In this document: piece by piece, positions 19,546 to 30,788 of the stretch
How the letters are laid out: every line of letters starts with the position of its first letter
Position numbering within the stretch: position 1 is the stretch's first letter
NCBI RefSeq assembly: GCF_001012815.1
Contig: NZ_JYJP01000016.1
Location: 1-64,000, forward strand
Reading direction: 5' to 3'
DNA length: 64,000 bases
Source: Vibrio mexicanus
Lineage (GTDB): Bacteria; Pseudomonadota; Gammaproteobacteria; Enterobacterales; Vibrionaceae
The notes under the pieces: model-generated
Database searches by the model: none
The model's input: the letters and a program-made list of their open reading frames with translations, nothing else
Told to the model about the DNA's origin: nothing
Made by a program: the position numbers and the translations under genes

Positions 19546-20839
19546 TATTCTCAATGAAATATCAAAGACTAAGAAGGCAAAGGTGAAAGCCAGCTTAGCA
19601 AAACGAAAGTCCAAAGAAGGGCGATTCCGTCTTTACGGGATTGTATCGATAAGCGCGGCCATTCTGTTTCTTGTCATCCTTATTGGCTCCATTACGTCAC
19701 AAGGCTATACCGCTTTCTATACGACAGAAATAAGGCTTCAAGTCAGCCTCGACGAGGAAACGTTAGGTTTACTCAGTAGCAAGCCGAGTAAGGAAGAGCT
19801 CTTTAGTGCCAATTACATGAAGGCGCTTAGGAATGCGTTAAAGCATGAAATTGAAATTAGCACGCGCAAGGAACGAAAAGCCCTGAACGCATTCATTTCA
19901 AGAGGCGCCGAATATAACTTGCGAGATATGGTGGTAGAAAACCCGTCGTTGGTGGGCGGTAAGATCACCTATTGGGCATTAGCGGGTGACCTGTTTAACC
20001 AATACAACAAGGGCAACGTTGACGAGTCAATTCCAGAAGACTCTCGTAAGTTTAAAGACAATCAAATTGCTTGGTTCAAACAGCTAGAAAGTGAAAGCAA
20101 GGTTCGTACTGTATTTAACAAGAACTTCTTCACCAATGGTGATAGCCGTGATGCAGAGCTTGCGGGTATTTGGGGCGCAATGGTGGGTTCTTTTTATACC
20201 TTGCTCGTCTGTTTTTGTATTAGCTTTCCTATCGGTGTGGCCGCAGCGACCTATTTAGAGGAGTTTGCGCCGAAGAACAAGATTACCGATATGATTGAAA
20301 TCAATATCAACAATCTGGCAGCTGTACCTTCGATTGTCTTTGGTCTACTTGGTTTGGCGATCTTTCTCAATGTGGCCGAACTACCAAGATCGGCACCTGT
20401 TGTCGGCGGTTTAGTGCTCTCATTGATGACACTGCCCACCATCATCATCTCGAGCCGAGCGGCAATTAAAGCGGTGCCTCACTCCATCAAGGATGCTGCG
20501 CTTGGGGTAGGGGCGTCAAAAATGCAGGCGGTGACACATCACGTACTGCCTTTGGCAATGCCGGGAATGTTAACGGGCACCATCATTGGCATGGCGCAGG
20601 CGTTAGGTGAAACCGCACCGCTTATCATGATTGGTATGGTGGCGTTTATTGTCGATATTCCAGAAGGCCCGTTTGATGCTGCAAGTGCTTTGCCCGTCCA
20701 AATCTACTTATGGGCAGAGAACCCAGAGAAAGGATTCGCCGAGAACACATCAGGTGCCATCATGGTATTGCTGTTGTTCCTCGCTTTTATGAACTCTTGC
20801 GCGGTCATGCTGCGTAAACGCTTAGAACGTCGTTGGTAG
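19538..20839 (+). CDS. pstA: phosphate ABC transporter permease PstA
   Basis: A 433-residue inner-membrane protein. The first 45 residues are basic and cytoplasmic; a helix at about 36-58 is followed by a ~150-residue periplasmic insert, and the permease core starts near residue 210 (GAMVGSFYTLLVCFCISFPIGVAAATYLEEF). The EAA loop is SIKDAALGVGASKMQAVTHHVLPLAMPG. The insert is much larger than in E. coli PstA and parallels the enlarged N-terminus of this PstC, so the two extra domains may have co-evolved. It overlaps pstC and lies 12 bp before pstB. Confidence 0.9.
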   Translation: MTSILNEISKTKKAKVKASLAKRKSKEGRFRLYGIVSISAAILFLVILIGSITSQGYTAFYTTEIRLQVSLDEETLGLLSSKPSKEELFSANYMKALRNALKHEIEISTRKERKALNAFISRGAEYNLRDMVVENPSLVGGKITYWALAGDLFNQYNKGNVDESIPEDSRKFKDNQIAWFKQLESESKVRTVFNKNFFTNGDSRDAELAGIWGAMVGSFYTLLVCFCISFPIGVAAATYLEEFAPKNKITDMIEININNLAAVPSIVFGLLGLAIFLNVAELPRSAPVVGGLVLSLMTLPTIIISSRAAIKAVPHSIKDAALGVGASKMQAVTHHVLPLAMPGMLTGTIIGMAQALGETAPLIMIGMVAFIVDIPEGPFDAASALPVQIYLWAENPEKGFAENTSGAIMVLLLFLAFMNSCAVMLRKRLERRW

Positions 20840-20851
20840 GGATTGTTACAA

Positions 20852-21730
20852 ATGACAGAAAATATTTCGAATTTCGTTACTCAGCCTCAACTAGTGGCTC
20901 AAACCGAACGCTCAGTCCATCATCGCCACGACGAATCTCGTGAAACGGTGGGAGTACAGTTTATTGAAGATGCTCGCATGTCGGCACGCAATGTAGATGT
21001 ATTCTATAACTTTGGCGAGAAGCAAGCGATTAAAAACGTCAGCTTGGATATCGGCGAGCGAGAAGTGCTTTCAATGATTGGCCCATCGGGTTGTGGTAAG
21101 TCGACATTTTTACGCTGCTTAAACCGCATGAATGATACTGTCGATGGTTGCATGATCAATGGGTCAATTACCTTAGACAGTGAAGACATCTACAGCAAAG
21201 AGCAAGAAATTGTAGAGTTGCGATCGCAAGTCGGCATGGTGTTTCAACGCCCAAATCCATTTCCAAAATCGGTGTACGACAATATCTCCTACGGCCCTAG
21301 ACTGCATGGCTTGGTGGATACTAAAGCCGATATGGATCTGGTTGTGGAAGAGTCGCTGACTAAAGCCGGCTTGTGGGATGAAGTAAAAGATCGCCTTCAT
21401 CACCCTGCGACGGGTTTATCAGGTGGGCAACAACAGAGACTCTGCATTGCGCGAACTATAGCGATTAGTCCGGAAGTGATTTTGATGGATGAACCTTGCT
21501 CTGCACTCGACCCAATTGCCACAGAAGTTATCGAAGAGTTGATTCACGACTTAAAGAAGCAGTTCAGCATCGTGATTGTGACACACTCGATGCAACAGGC
21601 GCTTCGTGTTTCCGATCGCACTGCATACTTTCATCTTGGTGATTTGATTGAGATTAATAAAACTCAAGAAGTGTTTCATAATCCTCAACATCGCTTAACC
21701 AGAGACTATATCAGTGGGCGCTTTGGATAA
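20852..21730 (+). CDS. pstB: phosphate ABC transporter ATP-binding protein PstB
   Basis: A 292-residue cytoplasmic ATPase with Walker [11 protein letters not shown]-loop [19 protein letters not shown] (the PstB-specific form), signature [13 protein letters not shown], Walker [14 protein letters not shown] and switch histidine VTHSM. A 40-residue N-terminal extension precedes the family core. ATG 20852 was preferred to an in-frame TTG at 20843. No phoU follows, unlike the main E. coli pst operon, which fits a secondary Vibrio pst locus. Confidence 0.93.
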   Translation: MTENISNFVTQPQLVAQTERSVHHRHDESRETVGVQFIEDARMSARNVDVFYNFGEKQAIKNVSLDIGEREVLSMIGPSGCGKSTFLRCLNRMNDTVDGCMINGSITLDSEDIYSKEQEIVELRSQVGMVFQRPNPFPKSVYDNISYGPRLHGLVDTKADMDLVVEESLTKAGLWDEVKDRLHHPATGLSGGQQQRLCIARTIAISPEVILMDEPCSALDPIATEVIEELIHDLKKQFSIVIVTHSMQQALRVSDRTAYFHLGDLIEINKTQEVFHNPQHRLTRDYISGRFG

Positions 21731-21788
21731 CGAAACCAAGTTTCATAGAGCCTCGAGTTCTCGCAGCACTTGCAATGGCTCAAAGCGA

Positions 21789-22142
21789 ATGAAGGTTATT
21801 GTCATCGGTGACGGTGATAATAACCTTGCCGAGCTTGCCAGCCATGAGATAGATATTAAGTGCAATAGCTATTTTGATATTAGCTATTATTCAGCGCCGA
21901 ATCCTTTTGTAAATAAAAGTCGCTTGAAGCAAGTCAATAATCAGCTGGCTGTAAAGGAGAACAGTATATTAGAACATCACTACGATATTCTTATTGCTGT
22001 AGGGCTCGACGCTATTCAGCGTCTCCCCAAATTACCAAGCTACGACAAAATACTATTTTGGGATATTACGGATTCTCAGGATGAGCAGGAAGCGTTGAGC
22101 GAAAATGTTAATTTCTTTTTATCGCGTTACTTCTACGGTTGA
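21789..22142 (+). CDS. hypothetical protein downstream of pstB
   Basis: A 117-residue soluble protein starting at ATG 21789; the frame is open back to 21714, overlapping pstB, but with no SD. It begins MKVIVIGDGDNNLAELASHEIDI and has YDILIAVGLDAIQRLPKLP and FWDITDSQDEQEAL. The last part faintly recalls the C-terminal half of low-molecular-weight phosphatase/ArsC folds, where a WDIPDP-like segment is common, but the catalytic CX5R loop is absent. No function can be given. Its position suggests co-transcription with pstSCAB. Confidence 0.5.
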   Translation: MKVIVIGDGDNNLAELASHEIDIKCNSYFDISYYSAPNPFVNKSRLKQVNNQLAVKENSILEHHYDILIAVGLDAIQRLPKLPSYDKILFWDITDSQDEQEALSENVNFFLSRYFYG

Positions 22143-22314
22143 TGCTTAAGTTGTTAGGGCACTCACTGGGTCAATTTGTCAGTGGCGGTTAAACGGAGTG
22201 ATCAACATTGAGAAGAGAATGTCCCTATTCTTGTTTCAGTTTTCGTCTTTTCAGATTTTGGTAAGTTAGTTTCTTCAAAAATCTAGGCCGTGTTCGAGCC
22301 CATCCAATCAAGGA

Positions 22315-22416
22315 TCAAGAGATAGTAAAGAGAATGGCAACGGTGATGAGGGCAACCAAACTGATGCGTTCTAAAAGTCCGAATACCGGTTGCTCGGTGC
22401 TTTGGGTGTTTCTCAT
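22315..22416 (-). CDS. 33-codon small membrane protein candidate
   Basis: An ATG at 22416 (minus strand) is preceded by AAGAGG with a 6-base spacer and opens a 33-codon frame: a polar start (MRNTQSTEQPVFGLLER) and a single hydrophobic helix (ISLVALITVAILFTIS) ending at a stop at 22315-22317. The shape is that of a single-span small membrane protein. It faces pstB-side genes across a non-coding gap. Conservation in other genomes would be needed to call it a gene. Confidence 0.5.
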   Translation of the reverse strand: MRNTQSTEQPVFGLLERISLVALITVAILFTIS

Positions 22417-22803
22417 AAATAACCTCTTACTTTCTTAAAATGTCGTGTATTTGTGTTGGTAAATTGTGCTCATTAAGTGTGCGCATGTCTAAATATTAGT
22501 CCTTTAACACCTTAATTTTCAAGAAGAAAAACTCATAAAATTATGACATTAATATGACAGTTATGAAGTTTACTTAAATTAACGGTTAGATAAATTAAAT
22601 TACTGTCTAAAAATTAGAATGTTAGATTTTCAAAATATAGGAAGGAATACCTTGATGAATTGAGGATTTACTTCAGTTTAGAGTCCTGTTCTTTGGAGAT
22701 ATATCTGATTGTGTGCAAATGGCCTGCAGTAAATGGATGTTCACTATCTACAGGCCAGAGTTGAATTTAAATATAAGTAGTTTTGAGGCTTCTAAAGCAA
22801 GCG
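22417..22803. other. non-coding region between the small ORF and dld
   Basis: This 387-bp AT-rich region holds no gene I can support. It should contain the promoter of the 33-codon ORF (right end of that gene) and the 3' end of the lactate operon mRNA. GGCCTG (22721-22726) can pair with CAGGCC (22751-22756), but the loop is long and there is no T tract. Confidence 0.4.
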
Positions 22804-25640
22804 CTAAAGTGGGTTACTCACCTCGTCCACCAAATAAAGAATCGACTGATACGAAATACCACTGTGGTGCGAAAGGCCAATTTCACAGGTTCGGCTATTA
22901 CTAAAGCCACGTGTACAGCCTTCAGGTACTTGGTCTTTAAGTGGTTCAACAGCCGCAGCATTGAGTTCGGGCGTGGTAAAACCCTTATCCCCAGCCCAAC
23001 CGCAGCAGGAAATATGCTCAGGTACGACAACATTGCTTGAGCATTGCTCGGCAAGCTTGAGCATGGTGTTTTCCAACCCCATCTTTCTAGAGCTGCAGGT
23101 TACGTGCAGCATAACCGTCTCGTCGGTTGGCGTAATATCTAAATGTGGCATTAGATATTTGCCCGCAAAACCAGTAGGTTCGAGAATTTCGAGTGGCTTG
23201 GTGAAGTTTTCGATACTGCGTTTGGCACATGGGCTGGTATCCATAAGGATTGGGTATTCTCCTTCATAGCTTGCTTCCCACAACGACAGCTCGAGTTGCG
23301 CCGCTTTTTGCGTGGCAATGTCGGTCATCCCTTTACTGTCGTAGGGCATGCCACAGCATTGATCGTGAATACCATTTGGTATGATCACTTCGTAACCCGC
23401 TTTTTTAATGAGTGACATTGTCACCTCAGTAAGGCTTCTCTGATCTTTCGCATCAGACTGCTGGCCCATGGTGCGAGAAGCACAAGAGGGGACATAAACA
23501 ACTTTTTTGTCTGATTTCACTAAGGTCTCTAGCGACTCTTCAAGTTTGTGGCTATTGGATTGTGGGGTTTCTGGTAGCCAAATTGGTGTCTTGTTATTGG
23601 CAAGTTTGCGGAACCCATTAGTAAGTTTGGATACGCTTTTTTCGCCCACGACTTTAACGGCTATCTGGTTTGCCTTAAGTGAAGCACGAGTCAATGTCGT
23701 GGTGGTAGCAAAGTGATCCGCTGTCCACTTCGCGATGGGTGTGAACTTTTGATACTTTGCCGTGCGAAGTTGCTTGACTAAGTCACCAGTATTGATGCCA
23801 ACAGGGCAGCGATCAGCGCAAAGCCCCGTTGCTGCACAGGTATCCAGCCCTTGGTATTCGAAGGTTTTCTCTAACTCTGTCGCATCGACATTTTCACCAG
23901 CTGCTCGGCGGCGTTGTAGCTCACGATAGAGCACAATACGTTGTCTAGGAGATAAGGTAAGTGTACGAGATGGACAAACCGGTTCGCAGAATCCGCACTC
24001 GATACAACGGTCGATAATGTCATCTGCGGCAGGCATGGGTTTTAGGTTTTCAATGTGGGAGTGAGGGTTATCGTTAATGATCACACCCGGATTGAGCAAG
24101 CCTTCTGGGTCGAAGAGTCGCTTAATCTGTTGCATCAAAGCGTAGCCATCTTTACCCCATTCGAGTTCAACGTATGGAGCCATGTTACGGCCTGTGCCGT
24201 GTTCTGCCTTTAACGAACCTTGATATTTCACCGCGACTAAGTCGCGACGTCATCCATGAATCCGCCATAGCGATCAATTTCTTGTTGTGAGTCAAACCCT
24301 TGAGTGAAGACAAAATGCAGATTGCCTTCAAGGGCGTGGCCAAAGATGATCGCTTCGTTGTACTGATATTTGTCGAACAGCGTTTGCAGATCTCGCACTC
24401 CATTGGCGAGACTCTCAACCGGAAACGCGACATCCTCGATAATCACTGTTGTTCCGACTTCGCGAACCGCGCCAACGGCAGGGAACATCCCTTTACGAAT
24501 TCCCCACAGCGTTGCGACCATTTTTGCGTCAGTCGTGAAGGGCACCGATTCAATGATTGAATAGTCGCCGAGTGAGCCCAAAATGCTCGAACATTGGTTA
24601 TCGAGTTCATCCTGCGAGCTTGCATGAGTTTCAACCAGCAGGGCGGCTGCCTCAATATCAAGGCCAGTCATGAACTCGGGCATACCAGGTTTGTCGGAAA
24701 CGGATTTGAGTGCGCGACCATCCATCAACTCGACTGCGGCTACCGGAGTTTTTGCTAGAGTCGCAACTGCGCGGCTGGCTTCTTCAATATCAGCAAATAC
24801 GAGTAGGGAAGAGGCTTTGAATTCGTGTTCTACCACTGTGTTGTAGGTGATTTCGGCAATAAAGCCCAGTGTGCCTTCAGAGCCAATGAGCAGGTGCTCC
24901 AATACGTCGATGGGATCAGTAAAGTCAACCAACGCATTCAAAGCGTAACCCGTGGTGTTTTTTAGGCGATATTTGTGACGAATACGATGCGTCAGCTCTG
25001 TGTTTTGCTGAGTTTGACCTACCAAATCTAATAGACCCTGATAGATATCTGAACGTTTCTCTTTAAAGGCTTCAACACTTTGCGGCTCGGCAGTATTAAG
25101 CAGGGTTCCGTCGGCAAACACGACTTTGATACTGTCTACCGTGCGATAAGAGTTTTGCGCTGTACCGCAGCACATTCCACTCGCATTGTTGGCCGCGATA
25201 CCACCAATTTTACAGGTGTTGATAGACGCAGGATCAGGCCCGATTTTTCGCTGAAAAGGCGCGAGGTATCGGTTTGCATCAGCGCCGATTACACCGGGCT
25301 GAAGAATGATTTTGTCGCCATTCTCAATGATTTCATGACCGCGCCAGTCGTCGGTTAGTGTGATGAGCACGGAGTCCGAGACGGCTTGGCCAGACAAGCT
25401 TGTTCCCGCCGCGCGGAAAGTGAAATGAACGCCGAGTGTTCGGCAGCTCTGAATTGCGTAGATGACTTCGTCTAAACTCTTAAGGCGTAAAACGATTTGC
25501 GGCACCAAGCGATAAAAACTCGCATCGGTGCCGTAGGCCAAGCGCTTTGCTTCTTGAGTAACAATTCGCTGTGGATCAATGTGTAGGGCGAGCAGAGTTT
25601 CGAGCTGCTCATAAGTGGCCTTTGGTATTGTGTTTGCCAT
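22804..25640 (-). CDS. dld: FAD- and Fe-S-binding D-lactate dehydrogenase (frameshifted in this sequence)
   Basis: About 945 residues after repair, the length of the Dld-II type two-domain D-lactate dehydrogenases. The N-terminal half is an FAD-binding PCMH/oxidase domain (FTFRAAGTSLSGQAVSDSVLI, IGGIAANNASGMCCG). The C-terminal half has two 4Fe-4S motifs, CIECGFCEPVCPSR and CAATGLCADRCPVGIN, and CCG repeats (QCCGMPYD, CCGWAGDKGF) of heterodisulfide reductase-like domains. It would oxidise D-lactate to pyruvate and feed electrons to the respiratory chain. One T is missing near 24241: reading on gives VATLVAVKYQGSLKAEHGTG. ATG 25640 has the best SD spacing; ATG 25643 is adjacent. It is the last gene of lldP-lldD-dld. 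Confidence 0.88.
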
Positions 25641-25816
25641 CATTGCTTCCTTATAATGAAAAGCTTCTTGGGAGGAACAAAGCTTATTCTGACTCTCGGG
25701 CTTATAATTGTTGCTCATTGCTATTTGTGTTTGTTGCCCGTTTATAAACGGTGCCACAACATGATGTGAAAAGCCGTGACACCGATTTGATTCGATACCT
25801 TAATTAGATAATCTGT

Positions 25817-26952
25817 TTAGATATTTACGAGCGAATCGCGATTCAAATCTTGAATCGATTTGGCGCCGGTTAATGTCATGGCAACGCGCATCTCTTTCTC
25901 ATGGAGGTCTAACAGGTTTTCAACACCGGCTTGACCTTGCGCAGCAAGAGCGTAGATGTAGGAACGGCCTAGCATGGCACAGTCAGCGCCTAGGGCGAGC
26001 ATTCGCACCACATCAAGCCCAGTGCGGATACCTGAGTCGACCAAGATCTTCATGTCGCCTTTTACTGCGTCTGCGATGGCAGGTAAAGCTTTGGCCGAAG
26101 ACATAACGCCATCAAGTTGGCGACCGCCATGGTTTGAAACCACAATGCCGTCGGCACCGAACTTCACCGCATCTTTTGCGTCTTCTACATCAAGAATCCC
26201 TTTGATGATCATCGGGCCATCCCAGAAATCACGAATCCATTCAAGATCTTTCCAACTGATTGAAGGATCGAAGTTTTCGCCTAACCAACCGATGTAGTCT
26301 TCTAACTTGGTTGGCTCACCTCGGTAAGTAGAGATGTTGCCAAGATCATGAGGTTTACCAAATAGGCCAACGTCAAACGCCCATTGTGGGTGACGCATCG
26401 CTTGGAAAACACGTCTTGCTGCAGCGTTAGGGCCGCTCATGCCAGAGTGCATGTCACGATAACGGGCGCCGGGAACGGGCATATCGACAGTAAACACTAA
26501 GGTAGTCACACCTGCAGCTTTAGCTCGCTCTAACACATTCTTCATGAACCCACGGTCTTTCAAAACGTAGAGCTGGAACCACATTGGACGATGAATGGCA
26601 GGTGCTACTTCTTCAATTGGGCAAACCGACACGGTAGACATGGTAAAAGGAATGCCTTTGTTTTCAGCCGCTTTGGCCGCTTGAACTTCACCGCGCCTTG
26701 CATACATACCCGTCAAGCCAACAGGGATAGGGCAATTGGCATTGACAGCTTTTCTCCGAAGATTTCAGTATCTAGGCGGAGTTCAGACATGTCATTAAGA
26801 ACGCGTTGTTTTAGCGCGATTTCGGCGAGATCTTCCGTATTGCGTCTCAACGTATGCTCACCGTAAGAGCCGCCATCAATGTAATGGAATAGAAAAGGTG
26901 GGAGCTTGGACTTCGCCGCTTTGCGGTAATCGGTTGAGGCAGAGATAATCAT
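25817..26952 (-). CDS. lldD: FMN-dependent L-lactate dehydrogenase (frameshifted in this sequence)
   Basis: 378 residues after repair, matching E. coli LldD in length. Seen: [15 protein letters not shown], the FMN-binding SMPIAL then [11 protein letters not shown], the active-site region [15 protein letters not shown] with the catalytic histidine, and the phosphate-binding [20 protein letters not shown]. It oxidises L-lactate to pyruvate at the inner membrane, donating to quinone. One C is missing in the run at 26724-26726 (minus-strand CCC for expected CCCC); repair gives [18 protein letters not shown]. It lies between lldP and dld in one operon. Confidence 0.92.
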
Positions 26953-27073
26953 AATTCAATCCTACAAATGTTTTGGGCCTTTCTTTGAAGGCTAGAACAG
27001 GAACTGTTTAAGATGGCGTTGAAAGCACGGCCTAAACCGAGAACTGTTAGGTGAGTCCCAACGCCAAGTGGCA

Positions 27074-28764
27074 CTATTTCACCAGAGCGTCAGTAATGCT
27101 TAGGCCATAGATAGCAACTAGACCGATGACACCAGTGACAACCAAGTAGTAGAACGTTGGGATAACCGTCTTACGCAGAGTTGCTCCTTCTCGACCTAGC
27201 AAACCTACTGTTGCCGAAGCTGCAACCACGTTGTGTATGGCAATCATGTTACCGGCAGCTGCGCCCACTGCTTGCAGAGCGACGACAACCGCACTTGAAA
27301 TGGCCAGTGTTTGCGCCACTTCAAACTGGAACTGGCTAAACATCATGTTAGATACAGTGTTAGAGCCTGCAATGAAGGCCCCTAACGCACCGACGGTTGC
27401 ACTTAGTGCAGGGAAAGCTTCGCCGACTAAACCAGCAGCAAAGTTTGCTGTAGTCACTGGCATACTGGCTAAGTCTGCACCGTTCACGCCAGAGTTAATG
27501 AAGATACGCACCATAGGAATGGTAAACACCAGTACAAACCCTGCGCCAATCAGTGTTTTGCTCGATTCACCAAATGCTTTAACCAGAGGTGTCGCACTGC
27601 GCGCTTGCAGCAATACCGCAACCAGGGCAACTAATACTAAGATGCCACCTGGAAGGTAAAGCGGCTGAATCGCAGCACTAATACCTGTTTCGCCAAGGAT
27701 GTTGCTGAACGATAAGCTCACGCCAGTCAACATGGCTTTGAAGTCTGCGCTGACACGGCTAGCAACAAGCACTACAGCCAGAAGTACATATGGGAACCAA
27801 GCTTTTACTAGGCTCATTGGCTTAGCTTTTGTGTCATCTAAATTGATTTTTAATGAGCCAAGCCACTCTGCTGGCCACTTGTCTTCAGATTCAAAATCCC
27901 ACGTTGATTTAGGTACTAGGAATCCACGTTTTGCAGCAGAGACAACAATCGCAAGGCCAGCCAAACCACCAATTAGAGATGGGAACTCTGCACCAAGGAA
28001 CATTCCAGTTAACGCATATGGGATGGTAAATGCGAGGCCTGCGAAAACCGCGAATGGAAGAATATCCAAGCCTTCAGTCCAGCTTTTGTTTTTGCCAAAG
28101 AAGCGGGTCAGCATCATGGCCATTAGAACAGGGATAAGCGTCCCCACAATGGCATGAATGATCGCAACACTAGAGGTAATTTGCTGAAGGTAAGCGTCCC
28201 AAGTTGAGCCGTTGGCAACAAGTGCTTCAGAAATATTGTGCGTGTCCAATCCACGATTTACTCCCACAATGATAGGCGTGCCCACGGCACCGAACGACAC
28301 TGGGGTAGACTGAATCATCATGCCCATTAACACCGCAGCTAATGCCGGAAAACCGATAGCAACCAAAAGGGGAGCAGCAATCGCAGCGGGTGTGCCAAAA
28401 CCGGATGCGCCTTCAATAAAGGAACCAAAACACCATGCGATGATGATGGCTTGGACGCGTCGGTCTGGTGAGATATTAGTAAAACCATTGCGAATGGTAG
28501 CAATAGCGCCAGTGTGTTTTAGGGTATTTAGTAAGAAAATTGCTCCAAAAACAATCCAAAGAACGGCAACCGTAATGCCTAATCCTTGAAATACAGAAGC
28601 AAGAACCCGTGTGGTTGACATCTCCCAACCAAAAAGGGCGATGATAACGGTTAGACCAAATGCGACAGGCATTGCACGCTTGGCGGGCCAGTTTAGGCCG
28701 ACAAGTAAGACAGCAGCCACCACAATTGGTGAGAAAGCCACAAGGCAAGTAAAGTTTCACTCAT
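27074..28764 (-). CDS. lldP: L-lactate permease, LctP family (frameshift near the start in this sequence)
   Basis: A 563-residue inner-membrane transporter after repair, with 12 or more helices. Motifs such as [29 protein letters not shown] and [18 protein letters not shown] are diagnostic of the lactate permease family. The long open frame starts inside the gene at 28741. On the minus strand an ATG at 28764, behind GAGGA, reads MSETLLAL and enters the main frame only if one base is added near 28741, giving [20 protein letters not shown]. It is the first gene of the lldP-lldD-dld operon and supplies both lactate dehydrogenases. Confidence 0.9.
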
Positions 28765-28952
28765 TGGTACATCCTCGTACAGGCAGTTTCCCTTAACTTT
28801 TGTGTTAGGGATGACTTGTTGAATCGAGCTCTATTGAGCTTCTCAAGTTTTATATTTGTGATAATTGTGTTAATTCGGGGTGAATTTACCCTTTCTTTTT
28901 TATTGATATAGGGAAATAATGAAAATGATTAATTCCAAAATTGACATAATAG
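28765..28952. promoter_or_regulatory. divergent lldP / lysR control region
   Basis: This 188-bp gap separates lldP (minus) from the LysR gene (plus). It contains the inverted repeat GGGTGAATTTACCC (28878-28891), a plausible LysR-type operator, and an imperfect repeat CCCTTAAC...GTTAGGG near 28790. Binding is inferred from position only. Confidence 0.45.
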
Positions 28953-29852
28953 ATGCGTGCAGATGATTTAATTCTGTTTTCACAGGTGGTGGAAATGGGC
29001 AGTTTTAGTAAGGTTGCTGAAGCAAATAACCTTACAAATTCGGTAGTTAGCAAACGAATTGCTCGTTTAGAGGAAGAGTTGGGCGTTCAGCTATTATATC
29101 GAACAACGCGTAAATTGACCCTCACCGAAGCGGGTAAGGCGCTCACCCACGGAGCAAAAAATGTGAAGCAAGCCACTTCGGAGGCTATGGATGCAGTTTC
29201 AGGGTTTGGCGAAAATGTGAGTGGGCATATTAAAATGTCGGTGCCAACCATATCCGGTGATTTGATTTTGGCCGATGCCGTGGCCGAATTTTGTAACACC
29301 CACCCTGGGCTTACGGTGGACATGTCTCTCGATAATCGGTTTGTTGATCTGGTGGAAGGTGGCTTCGACTTGGTCATCCGCACGGGTTATCTTGAGGATT
29401 CAAGCTTAATTGCCAGACACATTTTGGACTCTCAATGGGTTGTATGCGCGTCTCCTGCGTATATCGCTCGAAACAATAAGCCTGTGAAGCCAGAAGATCT
29501 GGTTCAACACAACTGCTTGCAATATGCGTATCAAACCACGGGTGCCAGTGAGTGGGAGTTCAAAGGGCGAGAGGGGAACTATATTGTGCGAGTCTCGGGT
29601 TCGTTCTCAACCAACAATGCCACTGCGCTACGCAAGGCGGCATTGGGTGGTCATGGCATTGCCTACGTGCCTCGCTGTTTGGTCTATCACGATATTCGCA
29701 ATGGGCAGTTAGTCGATCTATTCCCAGAGCTCGTGGGTAAAAGGCTCGGTATTTACGCGGTTTACCCGTTTACGCGTCAGCCTCCAAACAAAGTAAAACT
29801 GCTTATTGAGCATATTCGAGCTCGTTACCTAGCAATCTCTCACTATTTTTAA
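28953..29852 (+). CDS. LysR family transcriptional regulator next to the lactate operon
   Basis: 299 residues. The N-terminal winged helix reads LILFSQVVEMGSFSKVAEANNLTNSVVSKRIARLEEELGVQLLYRTTRKLTLTEAG, standard for LysR, followed by a periplasmic-binding-protein-like effector domain. The subgroup (short HTH then SGHIKMSVPTISGDLILADAVAEF) resembles the CrgA/DsdC-like LysRs that often control oxidative or catabolic genes. Its divergent position to lldP-lldD-dld makes it the likely lactate regulator, in place of the GntR-type LldR of E. coli. That role is inference. Confidence 0.85.
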   Translation: MRADDLILFSQVVEMGSFSKVAEANNLTNSVVSKRIARLEEELGVQLLYRTTRKLTLTEAGKALTHGAKNVKQATSEAMDAVSGFGENVSGHIKMSVPTISGDLILADAVAEFCNTHPGLTVDMSLDNRFVDLVEGGFDLVIRTGYLEDSSLIARHILDSQWVVCASPAYIARNNKPVKPEDLVQHNCLQYAYQTTGASEWEFKGREGNYIVRVSGSFSTNNATALRKAALGGHGIAYVPRCLVYHDIRNGQLVDLFPELVGKRLGIYAVYPFTRQPPNKVKLLIEHIRARYLAISHYF

Positions 29853-29879
29853 ATGCATTGCTTTAGAGAGGGGGCTGAA

Positions 29880-30788
29880 TTAGCTCCCTTTAACAACTGA
29901 CGAAAAATGCTCTCTAAGAAAGTCACTCAATGCTTTAACCTGCGGCGGTATCCCTTGGCGAGACGGCATTAGCAGGCTCAGTTGCACTCTATTTAACATC
30001 CAGCCATCTAAGACTCTTACAACCTGACCTGACTTTAACTCTTTACGGCACACGTAAGAGGGCAACGCAGCCACTCCCATACTTTGCATAGCAGCATGCT
30101 TCAGCGTTGAAAGGTCTTGTGAGCAGAAAAACGGAGATGTTTGGATTTGAGCGCTCAACCCATCGTCGTGTTGCAGTAGAATCATCGAAGCATTTTGTTG
30201 ATTTCCCATTGCGAGGTAGCGCGAGTCAGTTAAGCCGCAAGGCTCAGTGAGCTGAGGATGCTCCGCGTAGTAACTTGGCGAAGCAAAGAAATGCCATTCA
30301 ACATCGGCAAGATGATGGGCGATCATGCTAGAGTCAGGAAGCGGTGCATTATGCCCGCGAATGGCGAGGTCAATGCCTTCCGTGATGAGGTCAATGTTCG
30401 AGTTAGTCACGTGCTGCTCTACCACTACGTCAGGGTATTCAAGGGCGAACCGACAAATGAGTTCTTTGAGGGCGAACTGAGCCACCCCAACCGAACTGCT
30501 AATCCTCACTGAACCTGATAAATTGCCTTCAGGGCTGAGCACAGAGGCCTCTGCCATTTCCATTGTATCCACCAGTTTGCGGGCATGCTTATAGAATGTC
30601 ATGCCTTGCTCAGTAATAGAGATGCTCCGCGATGTCCGCTGAATAAGCCTTCGCCCTAAACGCTGTTCGAGCTGACTGACATGCCGACTTAGCCGAGATT
30701 TAGGTACGCCCAAGACATTCGCGGCTGCGGTGTAGCCTTTCTTTTCAACAACATGAACAAAGTAATAGTAATCATTGAGATCGATCAT
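29880..30788 (-). CDS. LysR family transcriptional regulator divergent from the pirin gene
   Basis: 302 residues. The HTH YFVHVVEKKGYTAAANVLGVPKSRLSRHVSQLEQRLGRRLIQRTSRSISITEQG is typical of LysR. The effector domain starts with GSVRISSSVGVAQFALKELI. It is divergently transcribed from the pirin-like gene across 107 bp, the arrangement seen in many bacteria where such a LysR controls a pirin/quercetinase gene. It ends 27 bp from the convergent LysR gene. The co-inducer is unknown. Confidence 0.85.
   Translation of the reverse strand: MIDLNDYYYFVHVVEKKGYTAAANVLGVPKSRLSRHVSQLEQRLGRRLIQRTSRSISITEQGMTFYKHARKLVDTMEMAEASVLSPEGNLSGSVRISSSVGVAQFALKELICRFALEYPDVVVEQHVTNSNIDLITEGIDLAIRGHNAPLPDSSMIAHHLADVEWHFFASPSYYAEHPQLTEPCGLTDSRYLAMGNQQNASMILLQHDDGLSAQIQTSPFFCSQDLSTLKHAAMQSMGVAALPSYVCRKELKSGQVVRVLDGWMLNRVQLSLLMPSRQGIPPQVKALSDFLREHFSSVVKGS

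Noticed and set aside
21789..22142. Low-molecular-weight phosphatase or arsenate reductase call for the gene after pstB
   Set aside because: A WDITD-like segment is suggestive, but the catalytic CX5R loop is missing.
22721..22756. Terminator for the lactate operon
   Set aside because: Six-bp stem with a long loop and no U tract on the minus strand.
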